Shown: positions 1-8,220 of the stretch, piece after piece
Position numbering within the stretch: the first letter of the stretch is position 1
Layout: every line of letters begins with the position of its first letter
NCBI GenBank assembly: GCA_903929045.1
Contig: CAIYTE010000163.1
Location: forward strand, 1-52,018
DNA: 52,018 bases
Direction of reading: 5' to 3'
Source of the DNA: an uncultured Hyphomicrobiales bacterium
GTDB lineage: Bacteria; Pseudomonadota; Alphaproteobacteria; Rhizobiales; Xanthobacteraceae
The notes under the pieces: generated by a model
Database searches by the model: none
Seen by the model: only the letters and a program-made list of their open reading frames with translations
What the model was told of the DNA's origin: nothing
Made by a program: the position numbers and the translations under genes

Positions 1-1026
1 CCATGTGCGGTTGGCGTCCCCCGTCGCCGCATGAACGAGAATCCGTTTGCGGCCCGGCGCGGGCGGCGGCAAGGCCTCGGCAAACCGCGCATGCGCCGCT
101 TCGTTCGGATCGCGCAACACGATCTCTTTGGCGCTCGGCGCGGCCATCTGTCCGAAATGTTCGAGAAACGTGTCCACCTGGTGCAACCGTGACAGCCCGA
201 ACATCGCCGGCGCGAAGTCAACCCGCAGCACACCGCCCTGCTCCGCGTATTTCTGATCCAGCGCCAGACATTCGTTGGCGTCGGTGAAAACGCCATCGAG
301 GACCGGACACGCTTCCGCGAGCGAACGCATGGCCTCGGAGGTCATGAGATAGACCGGCTTGCCCGACAAATGTTTCAGCGCATTGGCGGCGGCCATCGTC
401 ATGAGGACATCGCCCATGCCAACGTGCCGCTCCAGGCAGATAGCGCCATGCTTCTGCAGCGAACGGCCGAACCTGAAGGGCTTGCGTGCCTTGAGCTTTA
501 CGGTAGTCGACTGAATGACGTTGTTGGACGTCTTCGCCATTTCGGCAATGGAGCGGCCGGCGGCAACGCCGAGTTCGGCGAGCTGCTGATCGAGATTGTA
601 CAGCGCCTCGGTGGTCTCGAAGTCGACCTGGAGCACGGGCGTCAGCGAAAGCTTCGGCAGCTTGGTGGCGCGCCACGTTTCACCCGCGGCCAGATCGTAG
701 AAGGCCAGCACCTCGGGCGTGATCTTGCGCACGCAGGTCGGGTCGTCGAAAAAATCACTGTGCTGCGGATGGCGGCTGTGGACTTCGATCACCGCGTCCG
801 GCTTGGCGATGCGGTACAGCTCGCGCATGACGTTGTTAAAAACGTCGGTCGATTGACCGACATGTTCGAGAACAAATTTAAGCAAAATGAAATCGGCGCT
901 GTTATCGTCGAACGGCCAGACGGGACTGTCGAGATCGAAAAGCAGGTCCGGCTCGACCGTGGGATCCTTGTCGACATTGATCCATCCTGGCCGGTATTCG
1001 CGGCCGCATCCAAGATTAAGCCTCAC
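1..1026 (-). CDS. Methyltransferase-glycosyltransferase (GT9-like) fusion, C-terminus cut by window edge
   Basis: Reading leftwards from a GTG at 1026-1024, 342 codons stay open to the window edge, so the stop lies outside. A ribosome site (AGGGGG, about 1039-1034) stands about 7 bases before the GTG. Residues 1-~125 look like a class I SAM-dependent methyltransferase: motif LNLGCG at residues 3-8, an acidic DLDSPVWPFDDNSAD stretch, then LEHVG and MRELYRIAKPD. From about residue 195 the style changes to a heptosyltransferase-like (GT9) N-lobe, with RHVGMGDVLMTMAAANALK, and later ILVHAATGDANRTW, the usual start of the GT9 nucleotide-sugar half. Such proteins probably act on cell-surface glycans, but donor and acceptor cannot be read from sequence. 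The methyltransferase call is fairly sure; the GT9 call is moderate because the C-terminal half is missing. Confidence 0.75.
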   Translation of the reverse strand, partial: MRLNLGCGREYRPGWINVDKDPTVEPDLLFDLDSPVWPFDDNSADFILLKFVLEHVGQSTDVFNNVMRELYRIAKPDAVIEVHSRHPQHSDFFDDPTCVRKITPEVLAFYDLAAGETWRATKLPKLSLTPVLQVDFETTEALYNLDQQLAELGVAAGRSIAEMAKTSNNVIQSTTVKLKARKPFRFGRSLQKHGAICLERHVGMGDVLMTMAAANALKHLSGKPVYLMTSEAMRSLAEACPVLDGVFTDANECLALDQKYAEQGGVLRVDFAPAMFGLSRLHQVDTFLEHFGQMAAPSAKEIVLRDPNEAAHARFAEALPPPAPGRKRILVHAATGDANRTW

Positions 1027-1304
1027 AGGGCTACCCCCTGAGCCGCGCATCGGCGCGGCGAATCGCAAATAATTCTAACGTGCCAGACGCTCCCCAGTCT
1101 TGGGGTGATACAAAGTGCCACAGCACAAAAAGTCTTTTGCGGAAGGGCTCACGCACTCGTGAATCGGCACGCTTCATGGCAGCCATGCACCACCGCGCTG
1201 CATCGTCTCGTTTATTTAACGTAGAAATTACTGACTGATTGGGTTGTCGCGGGTTATGAAACTACCGCGTCCTGTACCAAAGCTCATTGAAGGAGCGTCA
1301 GGTC

Positions 1305-1448
1305 ATGATGAACAAAGAAATCGTGAAGGCCACACTGCGTCGTGACGTGAACTTCGTCGGCAATGCCGTCGTGACCGTGATGTTCATCGGCTTCGCCAGC
1401 CTTGCCGTGGCCGCAACCGTGTTCGACCTGATGGCGATCCGCCAGTAG
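1305..1448 (+). CDS. Small membrane peptide, 47 aa, unknown function
   Basis: The ATG at 1305 is followed directly by a second ATG at 1308. AGGAG at 1291-1295 sits 9 bases upstream, which is a strong ribosome site. The peptide has a charged N-terminus (NKEIVKATLRRD) and one hydrophobic helix at about residues 19-40 (NAVVTVMFIGFASLAVAATV), then a short tail ending AIRQ. It is most likely a single-pass inner-membrane peptide with the N-terminus in the cytoplasm. It stands alone between the leftward gene ending at 1026 (5' end) and the convergent epmB, whose stop lies two bases beyond its own. I do not recognise a family. Confidence 0.6.
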   Translation: MMNKEIVKATLRRDVNFVGNAVVTVMFIGFASLAVAATVFDLMAIRQ

Positions 1449-1450
1449 GT

Positions 1451-2509
1451 TTACAGCGACGCCGGCGGATAGTCGTGCCGGCCTCCCTTGAAATCTTCGA
1501 CAACAAGGCGCTCCGCGTTTTGCGGTGAGCGCTCGATGTATTGCGGACCGACCGGCGACTTGCCGTGACCGCCAGGAATATCGAGCACATAGGTCGGCTG
1601 ACACAGGCCGGACACCGCGCCGCGCAGGCCGCGCATCAACGCCTGCCCCGCTGCGATATCGGTCCGCAGATGCGACGTGCCGGGCGCGAGGTCGCCGTGA
1701 TGCAAGTAGTACGGCTTGATGCGGCATTCGACCAAAGCGCGCATCAGCGCTTCCATCGCCTCAGCAGTATCGTTGACTCCCGCGAGCAGCACCGTCTGCG
1801 CCAGTAACGGCATACCGTTATCGGCGAAGCGCGCGCAGGCCGCTCGCGCCTGCGGCGACAGTTCGCGCACGTGATTGACGTGAACCGCGACATAGGTCGG
1901 CTTGCCCTTGATCCTGAGTGCGCGGACCAGTTCCGACGTCACCCGCCCCGGATCGGCAATCGGTACGCGCGTGTGGATGCGCACCACCTTCACATGCGGA
2001 ATGTCGCCGAGCGCCTTCATGACCGCCTTGAGACGGCGCGGCGACAGCACCAGCGGATCGCCGCCGGTGAGGATGACTTCCCAAATCTCCGCATGGCTGC
2101 GGATGTAATCAAGCGCCGCATCGAGCACCGCGGCGGACAACGGTTTCGTTTTGCCCGGCCCCACCATTTCGCGGCGGAAACAGAACCGGCAATAGACGGC
2201 GCAGATCGGCGTCAGCTTCAGCAGCACGCGGTCGGGGTAACGATGCACCAGACCCTCGACGGGGCTGTGGGCGTCGTCACCAATCGGATCGAGCAATTCT
2301 TCCGGCCGCCGGTCGAGTTCGGCCGCACTCGGCACGAACTGGCGGGCGATGGGATCGTTCCGATCATGGCGATCGATCAGGCCGGCCAGCGCGGGAGGCA
2401 CCGCGACGGCGTAATGGTCCGCGACCTGTTCCAGCGCCGGCCTCTCGCTTTCTGGCGCAAAGCCGTGGTCGCAGATCTGCGCCGCAGTCCGGAGTGTCGA
2501 ATCCATCAT
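1451..2509 (-). CDS. epmB: EF-P beta-lysylation protein EpmB (lysine 2,3-aminomutase)
   Basis: This 352-residue radical SAM enzyme converts (S)-alpha-lysine to (R)-beta-lysine, the group later attached to elongation factor P. The cluster-binding CxxxCxxC motif is visible as CAVYCRFC inside LTPICAVYCRFCFRRE. VILTGGDPLVLS follows, as expected for the aminomutase family. A PLP-lysine segment, PGGHGKSPV, lies near the C-terminus, matching the GGxGK pattern of lysine 2,3-aminomutases. Length fits the short EpmB subgroup, not the longer catabolic KamA. The start ATG (2509-2507) overlaps the epmA stop by one base (TGATG), so the two are almost certainly co-translated. Divergent efp lies just beyond epmA, which supports the EF-P role. 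Confidence 0.93.
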   Translation of the reverse strand: MMDSTLRTAAQICDHGFAPESERPALEQVADHYAVAVPPALAGLIDRHDRNDPIARQFVPSAAELDRRPEELLDPIGDDAHSPVEGLVHRYPDRVLLKLTPICAVYCRFCFRREMVGPGKTKPLSAAVLDAALDYIRSHAEIWEVILTGGDPLVLSPRRLKAVMKALGDIPHVKVVRIHTRVPIADPGRVTSELVRALRIKGKPTYVAVHVNHVRELSPQARAACARFADNGMPLLAQTVLLAGVNDTAEAMEALMRALVECRIKPYYLHHGDLAPGTSHLRTDIAAGQALMRGLRGAVSGLCQPTYVLDIPGGHGKSPVGPQYIERSPQNAERLVVEDFKGGRHDYPPASL

Positions 2510-3558
2510 CAGTCTCCCACCTGAACCACCGGGGTCCAGATCACTTGCTCGATGCGCTGGGCGCCGGTTGCCAACATCACCAGCCGGTCGAAGCCGACGG
2601 CGATACCGGAGGCTTGCGGCATGTCCCCGAGCGCCGCCAAAAAATCATCGTCGACCGGATAGGCCTCGCCATAGATACGCTGCTTCTCAGCCATGGCCTC
2701 GGTGAAGCGCGCGCGTTGTTCTTTGACATCGGTGAGCTCACCGAAGGCGTTGCCGATTTCGACGCCACAAGCAAATATCTCGAAGCGCTCGGCAACCTTG
2801 TCGCTGCCGGCTTTGGCCCGCGCCAGCGCCGCCTGCGGCAAGGGATACTCATACAATATCGTTGCGCGGCCGATGCCGAGATGCGGATCGACTTTCTCGA
2901 CGATCACGCGGCTGAAGATGTCGCCCCAGTTGTCGTCAGCGGCAATTTGAATTCCCGCCTTCACCGCGGCCGCCGCCAGCGTGTCGCGATTGCCCTGCCC
3001 GTTTTCAATCGTCGCCAGAAGATCGATGCCGGCGTGGCGATCGAACGCCGCCGCCACCGTGATGCGCTCCGGCGCGGCAAAAGGATCGGCCGTCTTGCCA
3101 CGAAAAGATAATTGCTTCGTCCCCGCCGCGCGCGCAGCTTCCGCCAGCAGCGCCGCGCAATCGTCCATCAACGTCTCGTACGGTTCGTTGACCCGATACC
3201 ACTCCAGCATCGTGAACTCGGGGTGATGCAGCGCGCCCCGTTCGCGGTTGCGGAACACGCGGGCGAAATCGAAAATTTTGGTCTCGCCGGCCGCCAGCAA
3301 TTTCTTGCAAGCGAACTCGGGCGAGGTACGCAGATAGAGCGAATGCCGCTCGCCACCGGGGCCGATCAGATCGGTGCCGAAGGCATGCAGATGCGTCTCG
3401 TTGCCAGGCGACACCTGCAGGGTCGCGGTCTCGACTTCCATGAAGCCGGAACCGGCAAACCAGGCCCGCAACGCCGTGGCGATACGGCCCCGCGCCTCCA
3501 GAAAGGGCCTGCGGGCAGCATGCGGCCCGGGCCGCCAGAACGGGGTGGATTCGCGCAA
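2509..3558 (-). CDS. epmA: EF-P--lysine lysyltransferase EpmA (GenX/PoxA)
   Basis: A truncated class II lysyl-tRNA synthetase without the N-terminal anticodon-binding domain (349 residues), which activates beta-lysine and ligates it to EF-P. Class II motif 2 reads [20 protein letters not shown], and motif 3 is near the C-terminus as [12 protein letters not shown]. The substrate-side segment ETHLHAF follows the N-terminal [12 protein letters not shown]. No ATG is available at the right place. A TTG at 3558 gives the usual short leader before [16 protein letters not shown], with CGAGG about 6-8 bases upstream, so the start is moderately sure. It is the first gene of a two-gene unit with epmB and is divergent from efp, with 138 bases between that must hold both promoters. 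Confidence 0.92.
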   Translation of the reverse strand: MRESTPFWRPGPHAARRPFLEARGRIATALRAWFAGSGFMEVETATLQVSPGNETHLHAFGTDLIGPGGERHSLYLRTSPEFACKKLLAAGETKIFDFARVFRNRERGALHHPEFTMLEWYRVNEPYETLMDDCAALLAEAARAAGTKQLSFRGKTADPFAAPERITVAAAFDRHAGIDLLATIENGQGNRDTLAAAAVKAGIQIAADDNWGDIFSRVIVEKVDPHLGIGRATILYEYPLPQAALARAKAGSDKVAERFEIFACGVEIGNAFGELTDVKEQRARFTEAMAEKQRIYGEAYPVDDDFLAALGDMPQASGIAVGFDRLVMLATGAQRIEQVIWTPVVQVGD

Positions 3559-3696
3559 ATGAACCTCGGAAACGGGTCTTTCAGTCCAAAAAACAGCCTT
3601 TACCTCAGGGAAATAAGCCCTGGAGAAAGACTGGCATCGGGCGAGAAGATCGCTATGGTGCGGCCCGAAACTCGTCCCAGCTTAAGGATTCTCGTC

Positions 3697-4263
3697 GTGA
3701 AGGTCATCGCTAGCCAAATCCGCAAAGGCAACATCGTCGATCTCGACGGCAAACTGTGCGTCGTCTTGAACGCGGAAAGTTTCCATCCCGGCAAAGGCAC
3801 GCCGACGACGCAGATCGATATGCGCCGGATTTCGGACGGCGTGAAGACCCAGATGCGCTACAAGACGACCGACCAGGTCGAGCGCGCGCATGTCGAAGAG
3901 GTCGAGTACTCCTACCTCTACAATGACGGCGACGGCTACCACTTCATGAACGACCAGACCTACGACCAGGTCGCGCTGCAGACCGACATCGTCGGCGACT
4001 CCGCCCCCTATCTGCAGGAAGGGATGAAGGTTCAGCTCTCGATGCACGAAGGCAACGCCATCGCCATCGAAATCCCGCCGAAGGCGACGCTCGAGATCAC
4101 CGAGACCGAACCGGCCATGAAGGGCCAGACGGCGTCGGGTTCGTTCAAGCCGGCGATCCTGTCGAACGGCGTGCGCACCATGGTGCCGACCCACATCACC
4201 GTCGGCACCCGCGTCATCGTCCAGACCCTCGACGGCTCCTACGTCGAGCGCGCCAAGGACTGA
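3697..4263 (+). CDS. efp: Elongation factor P
   Basis: EF-P binds between the ribosomal P and E sites and relieves stalling at polyproline stretches. The reading frame is open far upstream, but a GTG at 3697 with AAGGA at 3684-3688 gives exactly 188 residues, the normal EF-P length, starting [12 protein letters not shown]. The loop that carries the modified lysine reads [11 protein letters not shown], with the acceptor at Lys33. Later landmarks are [20 protein letters not shown] (domain II) and the C-terminal [15 protein letters not shown]. The epmA-epmB pair lies divergently upstream, so the lysine is predicted to carry beta-lysine and not rhamnose or hydroxylysine. A strong hairpin terminator follows. 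Confidence 0.97.
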   Translation: MKVIASQIRKGNIVDLDGKLCVVLNAESFHPGKGTPTTQIDMRRISDGVKTQMRYKTTDQVERAHVEEVEYSYLYNDGDGYHFMNDQTYDQVALQTDIVGDSAPYLQEGMKVQLSMHEGNAIAIEIPPKATLEITETEPAMKGQTASGSFKPAILSNGVRTMVPTHITVGTRVIVQTLDGSYVERAKD

Positions 4264-4288
4264 TCGCCGCTATCTTTCAGCTGAATTG

Positions 4289-4320
4289 AAACGGCCGGGT
4301 ATTGCCCGGCCGTTTTCTTT
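4289..4320. terminator. Bidirectional rho-independent terminator
   Basis: An 11-bp perfect stem (4289-4299 with 4305-4315, loop TATTG) is followed by TTTCTTT on the plus strand and bounded by A-residues on the left. It can therefore serve both efp from the left and the convergent gene ending at 4326 from the right. Confidence 0.85.
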
Positions 4321-4325
4321 TCCGG

Positions 4326-5387
4326 CTACACACGAACGATGCCGTGGACTTCCTTCGGAAACAGATCGTCCGGCGTCAGCTTTTTCGCCGTGACGCCTTG
4401 ATCGTGCGAGAAGCGGCAGAACGCCTCGAGCGTCTTGCGGTTGGCTTCCAGCCCGTACGGAAATGGATCTTCGCCGAAGGTCTTCACGATCTCTTCGGCA
4501 ATGTCCGACACCCACGGCAGCGGCACCGCCGACACGGTCAGATCGCGCACGCGCGCGACGCTGCGCGCCTTGGCGGCATCGAAGGCCTTGAACAGGTTCA
4601 TCGCCACCCACGGATAGCGCTCGAACACCGCGCGCCGCACGGTGACGATGTGCATGATCGGGAAAATGCCGGTCGCGGCGTGATACTTTTCTTCGTCGGC
4701 ACGGAATTCCGGGAACAGGCGCACAACCTTGCCGCCGCCTTTGGTGAAGGCGTCCGGTGGACGCGCCGACAGCGCGGCATCCGCCTCGCCCGACATCAAC
4801 ATGGCGCTGATGCTGCTGTCCCGGCGCTGCTGATACTGCATGCCCGCGGGCAGCTTGAACTCGACCTTCTCCTCGCGGCCGGGCTGGTTCACACCGGCCT
4901 GCACCCATTTGATCTTGCGCAGATCGACACCCGCGGTCTCGGCGAGGAAGCCCCGAGCGTAAATGCCGGCGGTCTGAGCCCATTCGGGGATGGCGACGGT
5001 TTTGCCTTCGAGATCCTTCGGCGTGTTGATGCCGCGATCCGCCCGCACATAAAACGCTGAATGCCGGAACACCCGTGACGGAAAAACCGGCAGGCCGACG
5101 AAGGGCGCCTGGCCCTGCGAAGTGTGACCGATGAACTTGCCGAAAGACAGTTCAGACACGTCCCATTCCAGGCTTTTGAGAAAGCGGAACGTGATTTCCT
5201 CGATCGGCAGCGTGAACGCCGTGAGAGAAATGCCGTCGGCCCGCACAACGCCGTTGCCGACGTCGCGGACGTGGTCGTAGTCACTCGTCGCCATGGTGAG
5301 ATGCAGGCGGGCGGAGCCCCCATTGTCGATGATCTCGGGACCCCGGCCTGTCACCTGCCCTACTTTACCCGCTTCATTCACGGTCAT
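4326..5387 (-). CDS. Substrate-binding protein-like, 4,5-dihydroxyphthalate decarboxylase-related
   Basis: A 353-residue type 2 periplasmic-binding fold protein (NMT1/THI5-like superfamily). The best resemblance is to the family annotated as 4,5-dihydroxyphthalate decarboxylase or ABC transporter binding protein: LTLP-type element FTLPIEEITFRFL, then GLPVFPSRVFRHSAFYVR, IPEWAQTAGIYARGFL and GIFPIMHIVTVRRAVFE. A paralogue at 18076-19062 shares all of these landmarks. The ATG at 5387 was chosen because it has a purine-rich upstream stretch and covers the conserved LHLTMATSDYDHV start. It leaves about 25 extra N-terminal residues without a clear signal peptide, so a cytoplasmic enzyme or a misplaced start are both possible. 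The gene stands alone, divergent from the M23-like gene. Substrate is unknown; calling it a decarboxylase would be over-reading. Confidence 0.75.
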   Translation of the reverse strand: MTVNEAGKVGQVTGRGPEIIDNGGSARLHLTMATSDYDHVRDVGNGVVRADGISLTAFTLPIEEITFRFLKSLEWDVSELSFGKFIGHTSQGQAPFVGLPVFPSRVFRHSAFYVRADRGINTPKDLEGKTVAIPEWAQTAGIYARGFLAETAGVDLRKIKWVQAGVNQPGREEKVEFKLPAGMQYQQRRDSSISAMLMSGEADAALSARPPDAFTKGGGKVVRLFPEFRADEEKYHAATGIFPIMHIVTVRRAVFERYPWVAMNLFKAFDAAKARSVARVRDLTVSAVPLPWVSDIAEEIVKTFGEDPFPYGLEANRKTLEAFCRFSHDQGVTAKKLTPDDLFPKEVHGIVRV

Positions 5388-5544
5388 TGCTTTTCTTTCG
5401 TTTCCGGCCCCGGCGGCCGCGCGCCGCACCCTACAAGAAGACCCTACCCTTGTATGCCGCGGGCTGATGGTTTTTAAAGGCCCCTCGATCATCCGCGAGA
5501 CTGCACGGCCCTTGGCTGGCTGCGGGCAGAACGAGGGACCGGAA

Positions 5545-7266
5545 GTGAGACGTGCTACTGTTTGCTTGGCCGGTTGCCTTGCGCCTCTTGTTGCGCTGCT
5601 CGCTGCCGTGCCTGTGGCGGCGGCCGGGATGGAAGCGCCGGTCATCTCCCTGACGACGGTCGACTGGGATGCCGCAGCCGCCGGCGTGGCCGAGCCCGGC
5701 GCGGCGCCCAAGGACGCTTTCGCCAAGCTTAACGCGACCAGCGAGAAACGATTTCCCGGCATCGGCCAGAGCACCGTGCCGGTGCTGCTGCCCTTCGACC
5801 TCGATGCCTTCGCTAAGGATGCCGGCAATCCCGATGCTGCCACCTCCGACAAATATTTTGGCGGCTTTCATCCCAACAAATTCTTCCTGGCCGGGCCCGC
5901 GGGCTACGACGCCAATTTCGAGATCCGGTCGGGCGAGCTCGGCATCTCGTTCCGTTACACCAAGCCCGTTGTGATCGAAATCTCCGGCACCGCCTACACC
6001 TACGATCTCGACGGCCCCGATCATCAAGAGGTCTTCCCGCCGAAAAAAGAGCTCGGCGACCTTTTTCCTGGGATGAAGCGCATCCTGCGCGAGGCACATG
6101 TTCGCTACGTGTTCGAACGCTTCGGCGTGCCTTATGTGCTGGCGATCCAGTGCTACGACATGCGGCCGTCGCGCAAACATCTTTCGTGCCGCGAAGCCGA
6201 TCCTATTGCCGAGAAATTCTTGCGCCTGCTGAAGGTCGCGGGCGGCACGCCGGCGATAATCGAACAGCCGAAATTCTCGATGAGCCGGCCGCAGGCGGAA
6301 TCCCCGGACTTCACCTTCCACAGCCCGGGCGATCTCATCGAAAATTCGGGCTGGAAGAAACTGCCCGGCCGCGCCGACTATCATATCTACTCGCCGGATA
6401 TGCGTTTTCCGATCGCGAATGCGCCGGCCTACGTCATTTCGCAAAGCTTCATGCCGTGGGGCGATTGCTACCGCAAAGGCACGGTCGGCCGCATGGGCCG
6501 CAAGGACGCGCCGTATCGCTGCCGGATCAACGACAAGCCGCTGGTGTTCAACGAATCCGCGCCGCAGAATTTCAATTACCCATGGCGCGATAATTTTTGC
6601 GAAAACCGCGACTACCTCGTCGGCCAGTGCCCGGGCGGCTACGGCCATCAGGGTCAGGACATTCGCCCGTCGAACTGCGTGCTGCTCAACGCGCAGGCCG
6701 ACCGCTGCATGCCCTATCAGCACACGGTCGCCGCGGTGCATGACGGCATTGTCCGCCGCACCGCGGGTAACATCGGCGCCTACATTGTCGTCAACACCGC
6801 CGATCAGCGCGTGCGCTTTCGCTATCTGCACATGAATCCGAAGATGATGGACGCCGACGGCCTGCTCAACGGCCGCAAGATCAGCGCCGGCGAAATCATC
6901 GGCAAGGTCGCGACCTGGGGCGACTTCGAAAACGGCACGTCGTATCACATCAACTTCAACATCCAGGTCTTCACCAAAGTCGGCTGGATCTGGGTCAATC
7001 CGTACATGTCGCTGGTGGCGGCCTATGAGCGATTGATAGGCGAACGCGGCAAGGAAATCATGGCCGGCGATCCGGTGTCGCCGCCACCCGACAAGCCGCC
7101 GGTTATCATGAATCCGGATCAGGTCGCTGTCGCCAAGGCCGCCGTACAGCCGCGCGTGTCCGAACCACCGCCGCCGACCGCGCGTGAAAAGCGCGCCGCA
7201 GAAAACGCCAAGGTGCAGAAGCGGCGCCATCATCGCGGCGCGAACGTCACACGCAAGCACCGCTAA
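5545..7266 (+). CDS. Exported M23/LytM-like protein with an altered zinc site
   Basis: A 573-residue secreted protein. The GTG at 5545 has GAGGGA at 5533-5538 and opens a signal peptide (VRRATVCLAGCLAPLVALLAAVPVAAAG). An unassigned region of about 300 residues follows, then a LytM-type endopeptidase fold. The first two zinc ligands are present in GHQGQDI (His368, Asp372). The usual HxH ligand pair reads YHINFN, so His468 is kept but the third ligand position is Asn470. The tail is rich in Pro, Lys, Arg and His. M23 enzymes cut peptidoglycan cross-bridges; with one ligand changed this copy may be inactive and work as an activator or binding protein, as some LytM factors do. It precedes genes for small secreted proteins and a lytic transglycosylase, which fits a cell-envelope role. 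Confidence 0.75.
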   Translation: MRRATVCLAGCLAPLVALLAAVPVAAAGMEAPVISLTTVDWDAAAAGVAEPGAAPKDAFAKLNATSEKRFPGIGQSTVPVLLPFDLDAFAKDAGNPDAATSDKYFGGFHPNKFFLAGPAGYDANFEIRSGELGISFRYTKPVVIEISGTAYTYDLDGPDHQEVFPPKKELGDLFPGMKRILREAHVRYVFERFGVPYVLAIQCYDMRPSRKHLSCREADPIAEKFLRLLKVAGGTPAIIEQPKFSMSRPQAESPDFTFHSPGDLIENSGWKKLPGRADYHIYSPDMRFPIANAPAYVISQSFMPWGDCYRKGTVGRMGRKDAPYRCRINDKPLVFNESAPQNFNYPWRDNFCENRDYLVGQCPGGYGHQGQDIRPSNCVLLNAQADRCMPYQHTVAAVHDGIVRRTAGNIGAYIVVNTADQRVRFRYLHMNPKMMDADGLLNGRKISAGEIIGKVATWGDFENGTSYHINFNIQVFTKVGWIWVNPYMSLVAAYERLIGERGKEIMAGDPVSPPPDKPPVIMNPDQVAVAKAAVQPRVSEPPPPTAREKRAAENAKVQKRRHHRGANVTRKHR

Positions 7267-7392
7267 GATTAAATTTGAATCACGTCCTTGTGTTTGAAGA
7301 TGATGGCTGTCATCTCGCAATCGGCTGCGCGTATCTCCACATCGCAATTCCCAGGGAGAACTTCTCCTGCAACCGATGTTGAGGATACCGCT

Positions 7393-7641
7393 ATGAAGAC
7401 CATCAAAACCGTCCTGCTCGCCGGTGCTTTGGCGACCGTCAGCACTATGGCGTTTTCCCAGACTGTCGCGCCGACATCCGGCGTGAATTATGACTCGCTT
7501 TACACCGCGAGCGCGACGATCGACGGCAATGTCAGCTACGCGCAGGCCCCGCACTACCGCACAAGCACGGTCAATCACGCGGCCGCTCAGCAGCGTGGGC
7601 GCGCCGTGACCAGCGGCAGCGGCGTCGGTTCTCCGGATTAA
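7393..7641 (+). CDS. Small secreted protein, 82 aa, paralogue of the next gene
   Basis: The ATG at 7393 has GAGGA at 7381-7385. Residues 1-23 form a typical signal peptide (MKTIKTVLLAGALATVSTMAFSQ). The mature part of about 60 residues is polar, rich in Ser, Thr and Ala, with no Cys, and ends SGSGVGSPD. The signal region is nearly the same as that of the 89-residue protein at 7818, pattern MKxxKTxLLAGxxAxVSTMAFxQ, so the two come from a duplication. A longer upstream in-frame start exists but lacks the signal peptide at its N-terminus. A terminator follows at once, so it is probably transcribed alone. Function unknown. Confidence 0.7.
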   Translation: MKTIKTVLLAGALATVSTMAFSQTVAPTSGVNYDSLYTASATIDGNVSYAQAPHYRTSTVNHAAAQQRGRAVTSGSGVGSPD

Positions 7642-7654
7642 ACGACCTGAGATA

Positions 7655-7692
7655 AAATGCTTCTGCGGCGTTCGAGCCGCAGAGGCATTTTT
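7655..7692 (+). terminator. Rho-independent terminator
   Basis: An interrupted stem (ATGC, a T/G mismatch, TCTGCGGC pairing with GCCGCAGA...GCAT) with a TTCGA-type loop is followed by TTTTT. It closes the 82-residue gene. Confidence 0.8.
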
Positions 7693-7817
7693 CATGTCGG
7701 CTAATGTTTGTGCAGCGTGAAAGAGGAACGGAACCGGGGACGCTCCGTTATCGCCATACGCGTGCGGCACTCGTCGCACTGTGGCGAAATCATGAACGGA
7801 AGTTCTAGGAGGATACG

Positions 7818-8087
7818 ATGAAGAATTTCAAGACCGCTCTTTTGGCTGGTGTCTTTGCTGTCGTGAGCACGATGGCGTTTGCACAGGGGACGGCGCCTTC
7901 GAACGGCGCGCAGTCCGGCACCGGCGCAGCCGTCGGCGCGGATGTGAACAGCCCTGCCGTGAAGGCCGAGACAAACACGAATGCCAAGGCCAAGGCGCAG
8001 ACCACCGGCTCGGGTGTCAGCACCACGACCAACGGCAATGCGGGAGCCAGCAGCATGACCAGCGGCGCGACGCCCAGCTCGAAGTAA
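7818..8087 (+). CDS. Small secreted low-complexity protein, 89 aa
   Basis: The ATG at 7818 is preceded by a near-perfect ribosome site, AGGAGG at about 7807-7812. A signal peptide (MKNFKTALLAGVFAVVSTMAFAQ) precedes a mature chain of about 66 residues made mostly of Gly, Ala, Ser, Thr, Asn and Lys, with repeats such as AKAKAQTTGSGVSTTTNGNAG, and no Cys. It is likely disordered in the periplasm or outside the cell. The strong ribosome site and its own terminator suggest high, independent expression. It is paralogous to the 82-residue protein just upstream in the leader only. I know no defined function for such proteins. Confidence 0.75.
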   Translation: MKNFKTALLAGVFAVVSTMAFAQGTAPSNGAQSGTGAAVGADVNSPAVKAETNTNAKAKAQTTGSGVSTTTNGNAGASSMTSGATPSSK

Positions 8088-8114
8088 TATCCGAGCTCGT
8101 TAACAAACGAACTG

Positions 8115-8148
8115 ACGCCCTGTGGCCCCGCGCCGCAGGGCGTTTTTC
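8115..8148 (+). terminator. Rho-independent terminator
   Basis: An 11-bp stem with one mismatch (8115-8125 ACGCCCTGTGG with 8133-8143 CCGCAGGGCGT, loop CCCCGCG) is followed by a run of five Ts. It closes the 89-residue gene. Confidence 0.85.
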
Positions 8149-8220
8149 GTTGCTTCGGCACTGCGGCAAAGGCGCCCGGGCAATGGTTTGTTAAGCGGGG
8201 CGCTGCGACTACTATGCCGT

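Noticed and set aside
5431-7779. A 782-codon minus-strand frame opposite the M23-like gene
   Set aside because: Composition dominated by Arg, Ala, Asp, His; no motifs; it also crosses the small secreted-protein gene and a terminator.
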